A stretch of DNA of 32,800 bases from the NCBI GenBank assembly GCA_000770645.1, contig JQID01000113.1, positions 1 through 32,800 of the forward strand, written 5' to 3'. Under the pieces are notes generated by a model. It was not told the DNA's origin, ran no database searches, and worked only from the letters and a program-made list of their open reading frames with translations. This document shows, piece by piece, positions 17,160-25,330 of this stretch (positions are counted from its first letter, which is position 1; the number at the start of each line of letters is the position of its first letter). The DNA comes from Desulfosporosinus sp. Tol-M (GTDB lineage Bacteria; Bacillota; Desulfitobacteriia; Desulfitobacteriales; Desulfitobacteriaceae). The translations under genes were made by a program, and so were the position numbers.

Positions 17160-17186
17160 GAAAGGGCCGTTATGGACGACCCTTTC
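17160..17186 (-). terminator. Rho-independent terminator after the YVTN gene
   Basis: A perfect 7-bp inverted repeat (GAAAGGG and CCCTTTC) is extended by an inner CGT/ACG pairing after one mismatch, with a 5-nt loop. Read on the minus strand the stem is followed by TTTTACC, giving a combined TTTCTTTT tract. It lies about 60 nt beyond the YVTN stop and before the next minus-strand gene, separating the two transcription units. Confidence 0.6.
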
Positions 17187-17244
17187 AGTCTTGAAGGGCA
17201 AGAATTTAAGGCATAAGAGAGTGACCAACAAGAAGATGAAAAGG

Positions 17245-18801
17245 TTACTGGCAGCTATCCAGCTGTGGCGGGAAGAAATCACTGGGGAATGGAGTGAGAG
17301 TGGTGTCAAAGAAATTGACACATGGATTTTGTGGTATATCCGGGAATTCCTCACAAGCCGGAGGTTCTGGACAGAACCCGAAGGCTGGAACAAGAAGTTG
17401 TACTAAGCCGGTCACTTTAGTTATCACAAAGCTTCCTATCGCAAGCTGAATTGTAGCCATTGTGAACAACGGGCTGGTCAATACTTCGGTTCTCGTTTCA
17501 ACGCGCAGGTTAAAGTCAAATTCTGGACGAGTTGGTGGGAAGTACATCACGATATCTTTGTTAATATCCGGGAGGTGACCCGTGAGGGTAAATATGGCCC
17601 CGGTTGAATCCCGCAAGGTTAAAGTGTAAGGGATTTGGATTGTGAACTGAACTCTTGAGAAATTCGGGCGGGATGGAATGGGTGTTATGACGATACTACC
17701 GGGAACGATCACACCCGTAGCAAAGGTCATGCTGATAAAGGTAAACGGCGGCACACCACTTGAAGGCAGGGAGATGGTAAAGGCAGGGAAGCATTCCCTT
17801 TGTAAGCAGCTGGCATAAACTTTTTCAACAATGATACAAACAGATTCTGTTACTTCTTCCAGTTGATAAGGGTCAGTCAAGTCAATGGGGTCACTGGGCG
17901 ATAATGCAGATCCAACTCTGCCCACGGTAACACCCCGGGGTGGGAAGGCAGTTGGAAGCGCAGCTGCAATAGTATTCGTGCTGGTGTTAATGATACTGAG
18001 CGAACTATCGCCTTCGTTAGCAACCCATACTTGCGTGCCATCACCGGTAACATCCAGGCCGCGCGGGTTGATTCCTACGGAAACATTCGTTATTACATTA
18101 AGCCCGGTTGTCGAGAGTACGCTAACACTGTTTGAACCAAAGTTAGTCACATACATAAAGACAGGATTCACGGGATTTGCCGCGATTTTTTGCGGGTTCG
18201 AACCGACTGGGATTAGGCTTAAAGTTGCATTGGTCGAGGTATTAATGACACTGACGTTGTTGCTGCCACTATTGACAACAAAGAGCTTTGTATTATCCAG
18301 GCTAACGGCCAAACCATTGGGTGAAGTACCTACCGCGATCGTTGTGATGACGGTATTAGTTACTGGGTTGATGACAGAGACCGAATCACTGCCGCTATTG
18401 CTTACGTAGACGTGGCTGCCATCACGGGCAATAGTGACATCAACAGGGCCTGTGCCAACGGTAATGGTGCTTACAACTGTGTGGGTCGGAATGCTAATGA
18501 CGGAAACAGTTCCGCTTCCAGAGTTTGTAACGTACGCTGTTGTGCTGGTCGGGTCAATCGCTACTGATGTAGGGGCAAGACCCACCGGGACCGTTGCTAA
18601 GACATGATTTGTTGCAGTACATAAGATGGAGACGGAGTTGCTGCCAAAGTTAGGAACTAAAACCTTTGTACCATCCGGCGTGCGTTTTGGGAAAGCCGGA
18701 GCAATCCCCACGGGGATGGTGGCGACAAGCACATCGCTGTAAACATTATATATAGCGACGGCGTTGTCGAGTGTTACCCAGGCATGGGTTTCAAATAGCA
18801 T
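17245..18801 (-). CDS. Seven-bladed YVTN beta-propeller protein with Cys-containing C-terminal domain
   Basis: 518 residues from the ATG at 18801, preceded by a GGGGGGG site 9 nt upstream; an in-frame ATG at 18861 would add 20 residues without a better site. Residues about 1-315 hold seven blades of about 42 residues. Six carry clear YVTN-type motifs (AYVTNSGSGT, VYVSNSGSDS, LFVVNSGSNN, MYVTNFGSNS, VWVANEGDSS, VLVPNFGSNS), alternating with (T/V)xxVGxxP turns. The remaining ~180 residues form a separate beta-rich domain with several Cys (ASCLQREC, CPEPPACEEF, NPCVNF) and many Pro; I do not recognise it with certainty. YVTN propellers are common on prokaryotic surfaces and in clostridial spore layers. 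No signal peptide is evident. It is followed by a terminator, so it appears monocistronic or the end of a unit with the TuaH-like gene (107-nt gap). Confidence 0.8.
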   Translation of the reverse strand: MLFETHAWVTLDNAVAIYNVYSDVLVATIPVGIAPAFPKRTPDGTKVLVPNFGSNSVSILCTATNHVLATVPVGLAPTSVAIDPTSTTAYVTNSGSGTVSVISIPTHTVVSTITVGTGPVDVTIARDGSHVYVSNSGSDSVSVINPVTNTVITTIAVGTSPNGLAVSLDNTKLFVVNSGSNNVSVINTSTNATLSLIPVGSNPQKIAANPVNPVFMYVTNFGSNSVSVLSTTGLNVITNVSVGINPRGLDVTGDGTQVWVANEGDSSLSIINTSTNTIAAALPTAFPPRGVTVGRVGSALSPSDPIDLTDPYQLEEVTESVCIIVEKVYASCLQRECFPAFTISLPSSGVPPFTFISMTFATGVIVPGSIVITPIPSRPNFSRVQFTIQIPYTLTLRDSTGAIFTLTGHLPDINKDIVMYFPPTRPEFDFNLRVETRTEVLTSPLFTMATIQLAIGSFVITKVTGLVQLLVPAFGFCPEPPACEEFPDIPQNPCVNFFDTTLTPFPSDFFPPQLDSCQ

Positions 18802-18908
18802 GTGTGTATTCCCCCCCTTTTTTGATTCGAAAAATGAGATAAGACTGAGCAGGACTTTCAACGTATACTATTCGATCGTAGAGTAGGGTGTTACACCTTA
18901 TTTTTCAT

Positions 18909-19898
18909 TTAATCAGCCTGGAGAAAGATTTGTTGAAGCATCCTTCCGGCCCGTTCACCCCAGTCGTTAGCTTGGGCGTAAGCCATTCGTTCAGCTTTGC
19001 TGAAATCCTTTCCTTCCAATAAATAACGTAGGCGCAGGGAGAATAATTGAGGGTTACTTTCCAGATTGATGTTCGGAACGGTAAGCAGTTCAGCAAGCGG
19101 TGTCCCAAGAACCCGGATTCCTGCTGCATAATATTCGTAGAGTTTGATAGGGTTGCACCCCTTGGTCATTTCTGTTTGAAGAAAGGGAATAAGCGCAACA
19201 TCAAAGTGATGAAGATAAGCGGGGAGTTGATGATAAGCTTTCAGACCTAAATAGAAAACATTCTTAAATTTGAGGGGAAATTTATTGAGTTGAAAGAGGG
19301 CTCCAAGAAAAACAAAGTTAAATTCTGGGCTTCCTTGGATCACGGTCCTAAGCAATTCCCAATCGACCCAGGGGGCTATTGCTCCACTGTAGCCGATGAT
19401 GGGTTTACCTGACGGAAGATCAGTTGGACGTTGCTTAGGTGTGGGCGAAAAATGGACGTAATCTACGCCGTTCGGGACAAGGCAAACTTGCGGATGACGT
19501 TTCGAAAAATAATCAAAAATGCTTTGCCCACTACAAAAAATTAGATTTGCTCTTTCGAGGATAGCTGGGAAATAGGGTGCCCAACTGGCAAATTCCTCTT
19601 TGGGTTCATCCACAGCATCATAAATAACGAGATCTGGGTTATAGGAATGAATTAAATTAATGTGCGAGGGAACGGTTAACCAAAGAATGCGTGGTTGTGG
19701 ATGGGGAATAGTCATGGCGGAAATCCCTTGGCAAAGAAGTAAGGTTGGGGATAAGCTCCTAATCCCTGGTTGGAGAAAGTTGCCGAGGTCCTCGTAAAGA
19801 ACAGTCTGGCCCGATGCGGAAAATTGACATAACAACTGCTGTGGGCGTTGAAACATCCAATTCCAGGGGATTGAGGGCGGATATATAAATGTAGGCAT
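18909..19898 (-). CDS. TuaH-like glycosyltransferase
   Basis: 329 residues. The N-terminus has IPWNWMFQRPQQLL, characteristic of TuaH-like and related GT4 enzymes. Later landmarks are FCSGQSIFDYF, LVPNGVDYVHFSP, PIIGYSGAIAPWVDWELL, FVFLGALF and IKLYEYYAAGIRVLGTPLAE (donor-binding E). A GT-B retaining glycosyltransferase in the cytoplasm is expected; B. subtilis TuaH belongs to teichuronic acid synthesis, but donor and acceptor here are unknown. The ATG has GAGGAGG upstream (read on the minus strand). Its upstream region is the hairpin-rich 331-bp gap it shares with the divergent GT4 gene at 20230. Confidence 0.8.
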   Translation of the reverse strand: MPTFIYPPSIPWNWMFQRPQQLLCQFSASGQTVLYEDLGNFLQPGIRSLSPTLLLCQGISAMTIPHPQPRILWLTVPSHINLIHSYNPDLVIYDAVDEPKEEFASWAPYFPAILERANLIFCSGQSIFDYFSKRHPQVCLVPNGVDYVHFSPTPKQRPTDLPSGKPIIGYSGAIAPWVDWELLRTVIQGSPEFNFVFLGALFQLNKFPLKFKNVFYLGLKAYHQLPAYLHHFDVALIPFLQTEMTKGCNPIKLYEYYAAGIRVLGTPLAELLTVPNINLESNPQLFSLRLRYLLEGKDFSKAERMAYAQANDWGERAGRMLQQIFLQAD

Positions 19899-20229
19899 TT
19901 GTAACCTCCTCTTACGCTACTTCCTTGCCATACGGCAGCTAGCTATCTCGTCACCTTGCCATACGGCATTTGGCCATCCTTGGCGGCGCTACTAATCTCA
20001 AACGTCCTGTTTGAGTCATGGCGGTGTTCTAACCTCAAACATTCTTGTTCGGGTCATGTTAGATACTTAGTCGTCCAAGGACTTTTATTCCATATAAGAT
20101 ATGTAGGTAGAGCTCAAAGGGTAAACAATATGGAAAAAAGGGAAAGGTTTCTTTAAAGATTAAGGGTTTGTGGCTTGTTTAGCACTTTTTAAGGCTTGTC
20201 GCATAGGATGTGGGTGTGGGGGGATAATG
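19899..20229. repeat. Hairpin-rich repeat region between divergent glycosyltransferase genes
   Basis: This 331-bp gap has no convincing gene. It contains the 15-mer CCTTGCCATACGGCA twice (19923-19937 and 19954-19968); each copy holds a small inverted repeat TGCC-ATAC-GGCA. Next come two imperfect tandem units of about 38 nt, each starting GGCGGYG and ending GTCAT. The first contains the perfect hairpin CTCAAAC-GTCCT-GTTTGAG (19997-20015), the second a related one (20034-20053) with several changes. A further GTCC-AA-GGAC lies near 20072. The rest is AT-rich and must hold the promoters of the two divergent genes, whose boxes I could not define. Regulatory or repeat-element origin is undetermined. 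Confidence 0.55.
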
Positions 20230-21345
20230 ATGAAAGTCTTATCGTTGACCAATGAATTTGAAGAAGAAAGCTTTGGTGGAGCGGGTACGGCGGCTACAGG
20301 CATGCTCTATATGTTGGATCGTTTAGGCTTTGAACAGACGATTATCTTACCACGCAGTGATGGGACCTCATCTAGCTGGGACTTGAGAGGACGACAGATT
20401 AAAGTGCTGGGATTACCTCGTACCAGCCACTATTTTGGGAATTTAGGGATGATCAAGACGGATGTTGTGCGTCAGGAATTTCCTGAGCTTAATCAGCCGT
20501 GGGATTTAATTCACAGTCATGCCATCAATTTTACCCCTCTGGCTTATACCCTTTCAGGAGGAGTCATTCCAATTCTCTATACCGTTTATTCATTTTTACG
20601 CCAAGAGCTAGGAAACCGTCCAGAACCTGAGTTGCAAGCGCAGTTTACCATTCAAGAAGAACTTCTCATGCGTTGTCAATGCATTCATCTCATTAGTGAG
20701 AGTGAAAGAAACTATCTGGCGGAGCGTTTCCCCCAATACCTTTCCAAAACTGAGGTTCTGCCGCTTGGTATTTCCCTACCCTTGGAACGATGGAGGCATG
20801 CAAACTCAATTGAGTTTCTCTACGTGGGCAGACTTACGGACTATAAAGGGATAGAAGATTTGATCAATGCCATGGCTTTAATCCGGCAAAGCGGGCGACA
20901 AATTCGATTAAATGTTGTCGGCAAGGGAGCAGACAATTATGAAGATTACTTGAAACAACTTGTTCAATCGAAGCGGCTGGGAGCTTATGTTCAGTTTCAC
21001 GGCTGGAAGCCAGGTTCAGAAGTAAGACAATTAATGGCACGCGCAGCTTGTCTCATTGTTCCGAGTCGGCGAGAAGCCTATGGACTGGTGGCCTTGGAGG
21101 GGATGGCGATCGGGACTCCTTTAATCGTGTCAAGAGCCGGGGGTCTGGCAGAACTAGTCTCTAACTCATGTGCTCTAACTTTTGAAGGCGGGAATGAAAA
21201 GCAGTTGGCAGATGCTTTAAAGACAGCCTTTGACAATCCTTCTCTTTTGCGGTCCCTTGCAGCTAGGGGCCGGGAGAGGGCTTTAACCTTCGGGTGGGAT
21301 TCGCTTGCTCCAAAATATCTGAGGCTTTTGGAGCGAATAAAGTAG
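20230..21345 (+). CDS. GT4 glycosyltransferase
   Basis: 371 residues from the ATG at 20230 (MKVLSLTNEFEEESFGG). The adjoining ATG at 20227 is equally in frame, but the GGGGGG site gives better spacing to 20230; the longer frame beginning at 20170 has a Cys-rich non-homologous leader. Landmarks: GGAGTAATGML near the N-terminus, LYVGRLTDYKGIEDL, VVGKGADNYEDYL, and PSRREAYGLVALEGMAIGTP with the GT4 E-x7-E motif, then AGGLAELV. A typical retaining glycosyltransferase, donor unknown. It is a single plus-strand gene, divergent from the TuaH-like gene and convergent with the GT4 gene at 21546. Confidence 0.85.
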   Translation: MKVLSLTNEFEEESFGGAGTAATGMLYMLDRLGFEQTIILPRSDGTSSSWDLRGRQIKVLGLPRTSHYFGNLGMIKTDVVRQEFPELNQPWDLIHSHAINFTPLAYTLSGGVIPILYTVYSFLRQELGNRPEPELQAQFTIQEELLMRCQCIHLISESERNYLAERFPQYLSKTEVLPLGISLPLERWRHANSIEFLYVGRLTDYKGIEDLINAMALIRQSGRQIRLNVVGKGADNYEDYLKQLVQSKRLGAYVQFHGWKPGSEVRQLMARAACLIVPSRREAYGLVALEGMAIGTPLIVSRAGGLAELVSNSCALTFEGGNEKQLADALKTAFDNPSLLRSLAARGRERALTFGWDSLAPKYLRLLERIK

Positions 21346-21482
21346 TTTTCATCTGGATTGTAACTTTGTCCCAATTGTTGCATATATTAAATTGAGACTA
21401 AACAAACTTAACTCTCTCCGTGCTCTCTCTGCTAAGAAACTTCTTCGGCTTGGGGGTTTCGGGGGTGGGAGCGATTGGGGGG

Positions 21483-21530
21483 TTGCTTGCTCTTATGATG
21501 CAAAAGAGCGGCATGTAGGCCCGCAAGCAA
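21483..21530. other. Unassigned branched inverted-repeat structure
   Basis: An 8-bp perfect inverted repeat (TTGCTTGC at 21483-21490, GCAAGCAA at 21523-21530) encloses two smaller hairpins: GCTCTT/AAGAGC (21489-21494 with 21504-21509) and GGC/GCC (21510-21512 with 21519-21521). The result is a possible three-way junction. No U-tract follows on either strand, so it is not a standard terminator. It lies between the stops of two convergent glycosyltransferase genes; GGGG-N8-CCCC follows at about 21540-21554. It matches no riboswitch I can name. Confidence 0.4.
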
Positions 21531-21545
21531 GGCGTTTCCGGGGAA

Positions 21546-22541
21546 CTACTGCCCCTTACTTATTTGCATTAGAACGGAGATCAGTTGGTCTGCGGTGCGT
21601 TGCCACGTCCAGTTTTGTGCAAAATGGTGACCAGCATCGGCTAGACGTTGGCGTTCATTGTTGTTGGTCAAGAGGTAATACATATTGTCGGTTAAGGCGG
21701 AAACATCGCTCGGTTGAATAACGATACAGTTTTCTCCGTTTCTGGTGTAATCACGGTTTCCTCCACAATCGGTGGTTATTACCGCTGTACCACAGGCCAT
21801 CGCTTCCAGGGGGGGTAAACCGAAGGATTCATAATATGAAGCATAGACAAAAAGGTCTGCACGGGCGTAGAGTAGGGCCATTTCGTGATCACTGGCCGCG
21901 GTCATGGTTGTATAGGGGAACGAGGTATCCAACGCTTGCTGCTCAGGATTCACAACCAAAACGTCAAAATCAGGTATGCGGTCTTTTAAACGAGCACAGG
22001 CTTCCAGAAAGTCGGCATTCCCTTTCCAGGTATAGCCCGGTCCCCGCATAATATAAAAAATAGTTTTTCGGCCTGTTTGGGCAGAGCGCTTAGGGTAGGG
22101 GTGGAAAAAAGCCGAATCTACGCCACCGGAAATAACTGAACAGTCAAGACCTATTTCGGAGAGAATAAGCCGACGTTGCCATTGAGAGATCGTTACTATC
22201 GGCATATTGATGGAATAAGTGGCTTTGGAGACATCCGCATTGGGGAGACATAAGGGCTCGTAGACAAGGCTCAGGCGAACGACCTGGCCTTTTTTGGATT
22301 GCCAGGCAGGCATTACCGTTGGGTAGAAATTTGGCAGAATAAAGTCAGCCGAGGGGAAGGAGCTCGGGGTTAATTCCTTCACTCGGGTTATTTTTGCGCG
22401 CACAGGCCAGTCTAAGATACCGTCTTTTGGCATGATAAATTCAACGTTCTGGCCACGATCTACCAGAGCATTCGCCAGCTGATATAGAAAGCGGGCTCCG
22501 CCACCCTTTTCCAAACTTAGTGCGGGAATAACAATTTTCAT
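21546..22541 (-). CDS. GT4 glycosyltransferase
   Basis: 331 residues from the ATG at 22541, which has GGAGGAGG 7 nt upstream; the longer frame to 22733 lacks homology in its first 64 residues. Landmarks: MKIVIPALSLEKGGGARFLY (acceptor-side Gly loop), ISQWQRRLI, GVDSAFFHPYP, FYIMRGPGYTWKGNADFLEA, and ASYYESFGLPPLEAMACGTA with the donor E-x7-E motif, then TTDCGGNRDY. A retaining GT-B glycosyltransferase acting in the cytoplasm. It is divergent from the LegB-2 operon, sharing a 135-bp upstream region that contains an imperfect CACATCCTTTGATGTGG hairpin (about 22588-22604). Substrates unknown. Confidence 0.85.
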   Translation of the reverse strand: MKIVIPALSLEKGGGARFLYQLANALVDRGQNVEFIMPKDGILDWPVRAKITRVKELTPSSFPSADFILPNFYPTVMPAWQSKKGQVVRLSLVYEPLCLPNADVSKATYSINMPIVTISQWQRRLILSEIGLDCSVISGGVDSAFFHPYPKRSAQTGRKTIFYIMRGPGYTWKGNADFLEACARLKDRIPDFDVLVVNPEQQALDTSFPYTTMTAASDHEMALLYARADLFVYASYYESFGLPPLEAMACGTAVITTDCGGNRDYTRNGENCIVIQPSDVSALTDNMYYLLTNNNERQRLADAGHHFAQNWTWQRTADQLISVLMQISKGQ

Positions 22542-22676
22542 AGATAAACCTCCTCCAAGCAGACGTTTATTGGTAATGTATGCTGCCACATCCTTTGATG
22601 TGGCAACATGTGTCAGATAAACAAACCTTAACATACGATATATTAATTGCGGCAGAAGGAGGAAAGGAAGAGTGTG

Positions 22677-23663
22677 ATGTGGGAACAAAAAAAGGTCTTG
22701 ATTACAGGAGCCGGCGGTTTTATCGGCAGTCACTTGACAGAGGCTTTAGTCAAAGCAGGAGCAAAAGTCCGAGCCTTTGTTCGTTATAATTCCAGAGACG
22801 GTCGTGGGAATTTGGAGGATTTAGAGCCCGGGGTACTTGAAGAGCTCGAAATCATCGCGGGAGATTTGCGGGACGCGGATGTCATAGAACGATCGGTAAA
22901 AGGTTGCGATGCAGTTTTTCACCTAGGCGCTTTGGTGGGAATTCCCTATTCCTATAAAAACCCTCGTGAGGTCGTGGAAACCAATATTATGGGGACGTTT
23001 AATGTTCTTACCGCAGCACGTGATCACGGAGTGGCTCAAATCGTTCATACATCTACAAGTGAAGTGTACGGCTCTGCGTGTTATGTCCCAATCGATGAAG
23101 CTCATCCTCTTCAGGGTCAGTCTCCCTATTCAGCTAGTAAAATCGGGGCGGATAAGTTAGCGGAAAGTTTTTTTACTTCCTACGACTTACCTGTCGTTAC
23201 GGTTAGACCGTTTAATTGTTATGGGCCGCGGCAGTCAGCGCGGGCAGTCATTCCGACGCTAATTACTCAGGTTCTTGCCTGTGAAGAAATACGTCTTGGT
23301 AATACTGAGACTTTACGTGATTTTACCTTTGTAACGGATACTGTGGACGGTTTTATGAAAGCAGCGCAGAAGCGGGCGGCGGTTGGAAAGGTTATTAATG
23401 TGGGTTCAGGACAGGAGATTTCGATTGGCCAGCTAGCTTCCCAGATTATTAAGATGCTAAGAAGCTCGGCAAAAATTGTTGTGGATGAGTCTAGGGTCCG
23501 TCCGAACCGTAGTGAGGTGAACCGTCTTTTGGCGGATAATCGGTTGGCAAAAGAAACGCTGGGGTGGGGACCGCAAGTTTCTTTGGAAGAAGGGCTAAAA
23601 AGGACAATGGCGTGGATTGCCACTCATTTGAATCGTTTCCAGGTCGGAAAATATCAAATTTGA
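22677..23663 (+). CDS. LegB-type NDP-GlcNAc 4,6-dehydratase (copy 2)
   Basis: 328 residues from the ATG at 22677. AGGAGG and a second AGGAAG lie upstream; a GTG at 22674 and a TTG at 22647 are weaker alternatives. Extended-SDR landmarks: VLITGAGGFIGSHLTE, HLGALVGIPYSY, TSTSEVYG, YSASK, RPFNCYGPRQSARAVIPT, and the C-terminal NRLAKETLGW. It keeps the same motif order and the same GPRQSARAVIPT stretch as the copy at 11912-12922, so the two are paralogues. It heads a plus-strand operon that runs to about 31328 and is followed 22 nt later by a nucleotidyltransferase. It may act on a different nucleotide form of the sugar or in a separate glycan; this is inference. Confidence 0.83.
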   Translation: MWEQKKVLITGAGGFIGSHLTEALVKAGAKVRAFVRYNSRDGRGNLEDLEPGVLEELEIIAGDLRDADVIERSVKGCDAVFHLGALVGIPYSYKNPREVVETNIMGTFNVLTAARDHGVAQIVHTSTSEVYGSACYVPIDEAHPLQGQSPYSASKIGADKLAESFFTSYDLPVVTVRPFNCYGPRQSARAVIPTLITQVLACEEIRLGNTETLRDFTFVTDTVDGFMKAAQKRAAVGKVINVGSGQEISIGQLASQIIKMLRSSAKIVVDESRVRPNRSEVNRLLADNRLAKETLGWGPQVSLEEGLKRTMAWIATHLNRFQVGKYQI

Positions 23664-23685
23664 AAAGATAAAGAAGGGAAATACA

Positions 23686-24369
23686 GTGCAAGCCATTATT
23701 TTAGCGGGTGGTCGTGGAGGACGGTTAGATCCATTTTCCCGCATTTTACCCAAACCCCTTTTTCCCATTGGAGACAAACCGATAGCAGAGATTCTGGTGC
23801 GTCAACTCCAGCTGGCAGGAGTTAATGAAATTATCATGTGTTTGGGGTATCTGGCAGATTTCATTAAGCTGTACTTCCAGGATGGGAGTTGTTTTGGTTT
23901 GACGATTCGTTATTTTGTGGAAACTAATCCGTTGGGGACTGCGGGTCCGTTGAGAATGGTTAAGGATTTAGAGGATAATTTTTTGGTTGTCAATGGGGAC
24001 GAATTGACAACCTTGGATTTCAGGGCGTTATATGAGCACCATCTGGCGACTCATGCAGATCTGACGGTTGCTGTTCAGAATAAGTCAGTCGGTTCCTCGC
24101 TTGGAGTTTTAGAGCTTAAGGAGGGCCGAGTCATAGCCTATTCGGAAAAACCTACAACTAATTATTGGGTCAGTATGGGCATCTACGTGCTTAATAAGCG
24201 GATACTGTCCTTAATTCCGGAAAATGAACGTTTTGATATGCCAGATCTGGTTCAGAGACTCCTTAAGGAAAAGGCTCAGGTGGTGAGTTATAAGAGTCAA
24301 GATCTTTGGTTTGACATTGGGACGATGTCTGATCTCGAAAAGGCTAAAAAAGAGTTTAAGCAGTTATAG
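23686..24369 (+). CDS. Sugar-1-phosphate nucleotidyltransferase
   Basis: 227 residues from GTG 23686 with AAGGGAAA upstream. It has the full nucleotidyltransferase signature: IILAGGRGGRLDPFSRILPK with the catalytic Lys, then PLFPIGDKP, NPLGTAGPLR, VVNGDELT (metal-binding Asp), YSEKPT and LWFDIGT. Unlike the PtmE-like protein at 3510-4553 there is no CBS pair, and the size fits the short RmlA/ManC-like single-domain group. It would make an NDP-sugar from NTP and a sugar-1-phosphate; base and sugar cannot be read from sequence. Its place directly after a LegB-type dehydratase suggests it supplies that enzyme's substrate. Confidence 0.83.
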   Translation: MQAIILAGGRGGRLDPFSRILPKPLFPIGDKPIAEILVRQLQLAGVNEIIMCLGYLADFIKLYFQDGSCFGLTIRYFVETNPLGTAGPLRMVKDLEDNFLVVNGDELTTLDFRALYEHHLATHADLTVAVQNKSVGSSLGVLELKEGRVIAYSEKPTTNYWVSMGIYVLNKRILSLIPENERFDMPDLVQRLLKEKAQVVSYKSQDLWFDIGTMSDLEKAKKEFKQL

Positions 24370-24406
24370 CAGCAGATAAAGCGCTATCAAAGGGGGCAGA
24401 TGTAAA

Positions 24407-25330
24407 GTGGCAAAGATTCTCGTCACGGGGAGCAGAGGTACCTTAGGCGCCCCATTAGTGGAAGAACTGAAAAATAGAGGGCACGAAGTGTGGGGAGTGG
24501 ATTTACAACACCATGCCGGGGAGCGCTACTGTCGGGCAGACATTAGTGAGTATCGGCAGTTGGAAGGTATTTTTGAACAGCCGTTCGATTTGGTCTACCA
24601 TTTGGCGGCGGAGTTTGGCCGGATTAACGGAGAAGACTATTACGATACACTTTGGAAAACCAATGTCATCGGGACACGCAACATCCTGGAGTGGCAGTTG
24701 AAAAAGGGTTTTAAGCTTGTCTTTACGAGTTCCTCAGAAATCTATGGAGAAACATCGGAGCCCTTGCTCAGTGAAGAGCTCCCTATGCGAAAAACGATTC
24801 TTCAGCACAATGACTATGCTTTAAGCAAATGGGTAAACGAAGTACAAATCACTAATTTTGAAAAGAAATATCAATCTCCGATTGTCAGGTTGCGCCTGTT
24901 TAACGCCTATGGGCCCGGAGAATACTATCATCCCTATCGCAGTGTGGTCTGTTTATTTGTTTACCGTGCCCTACAGGGGATACCCTATGATGTGTTCGAA
25001 GGCTATTCGCGCGTATTTATGTATATTGACGATTTGATTCCCAGCATGGCCAATGCGGTTGAGAGATTTAAACCGGGAGAGGTTTATAACCTTGGGGGAA
25101 CAGAATACCGAAGTGTTCAAGATTTAAGTAATCTCGTGCTGAAGTATACCGGTGGGTCTCCGGGACTGGTCAGGAATCTCCCCGAGGATAAGCATAATAC
25201 AGTCAGTAAACGACCGGATATTCGCAAAGCGACCCTTGATTTAGGTCACAATCCGAGGGTGCTCCTGGAAGAAGGGTTACCCAAAACCGTCGAGTGGATG
25301 AAGAACGTCTATGGAGGGAGACCACGATGA
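24407..25330 (+). CDS. NAD-dependent sugar-nucleotide epimerase/dehydratase (extended SDR)
   Basis: 307 residues from GTG 24407, with AGGGGGC upstream. Landmarks: ILVTGSRGTLGAPLVEEL (a GxxGxxG nucleotide loop), VDLQHH, HLAAEFGR, FTSSSEIYG, YALSK (catalytic Tyr/Lys) and RLFNAYGPGEYY, then YNLGGTEY near the end. It resembles GalE/RffG-type enzymes. Whether it epimerises C4 or dehydrates C4-C6 is not clear from motifs. The TGA overlaps the next glycosyltransferase ATG (ATGA), so it is in the same operon. Confidence 0.8.
   Translation: MAKILVTGSRGTLGAPLVEELKNRGHEVWGVDLQHHAGERYCRADISEYRQLEGIFEQPFDLVYHLAAEFGRINGEDYYDTLWKTNVIGTRNILEWQLKKGFKLVFTSSSEIYGETSEPLLSEELPMRKTILQHNDYALSKWVNEVQITNFEKKYQSPIVRLRLFNAYGPGEYYHPYRSVVCLFVYRALQGIPYDVFEGYSRVFMYIDDLIPSMANAVERFKPGEVYNLGGTEYRSVQDLSNLVLKYTGGSPGLVRNLPEDKHNTVSKRPDIRKATLDLGHNPRVLLEEGLPKTVEWMKNVYGGRPR

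Noticed and set aside
17055..17393. A 112-residue minus-strand frame overlapping the start of the propeller/coiled-coil gene
   Set aside because: It spans the terminator hairpin and the end of the YVTN gene in another frame, and has no protein-like motif.
18195..18204. GGTTCGAACC, like a tRNA T-arm
   Set aside because: It lies within the YVTN coding sequence, with no acceptor or anticodon stems around it and no CCA end. It is a chance palindrome.
17885..18409. A 174-residue open frame on the plus strand inside the YVTN gene
   Set aside because: It is antisense to a strongly supported repeat protein. Its length comes from the periodic Ser/Val/Thr codons of the propeller, and there is no ribosome site or family resemblance.
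19923..20058. Possible CRISPR array
   Set aside because: There are only two copies of each repeat type. The spacing is not that of a repeat-spacer array and no cas genes are present.
21392..21721. A 109-residue Arg- and Gly-rich plus-strand frame
   Set aside because: It runs across the end of a well-supported minus-strand glycosyltransferase and through the hairpin region. Its composition is atypical and no start signal is seen.
22647..22676. Upstream TTG start for the second LegB-like gene
   Set aside because: The added residues are encoded by the ribosome-binding region itself, and SDR proteins of this group normally begin shortly before the VLITGAGGF motif.
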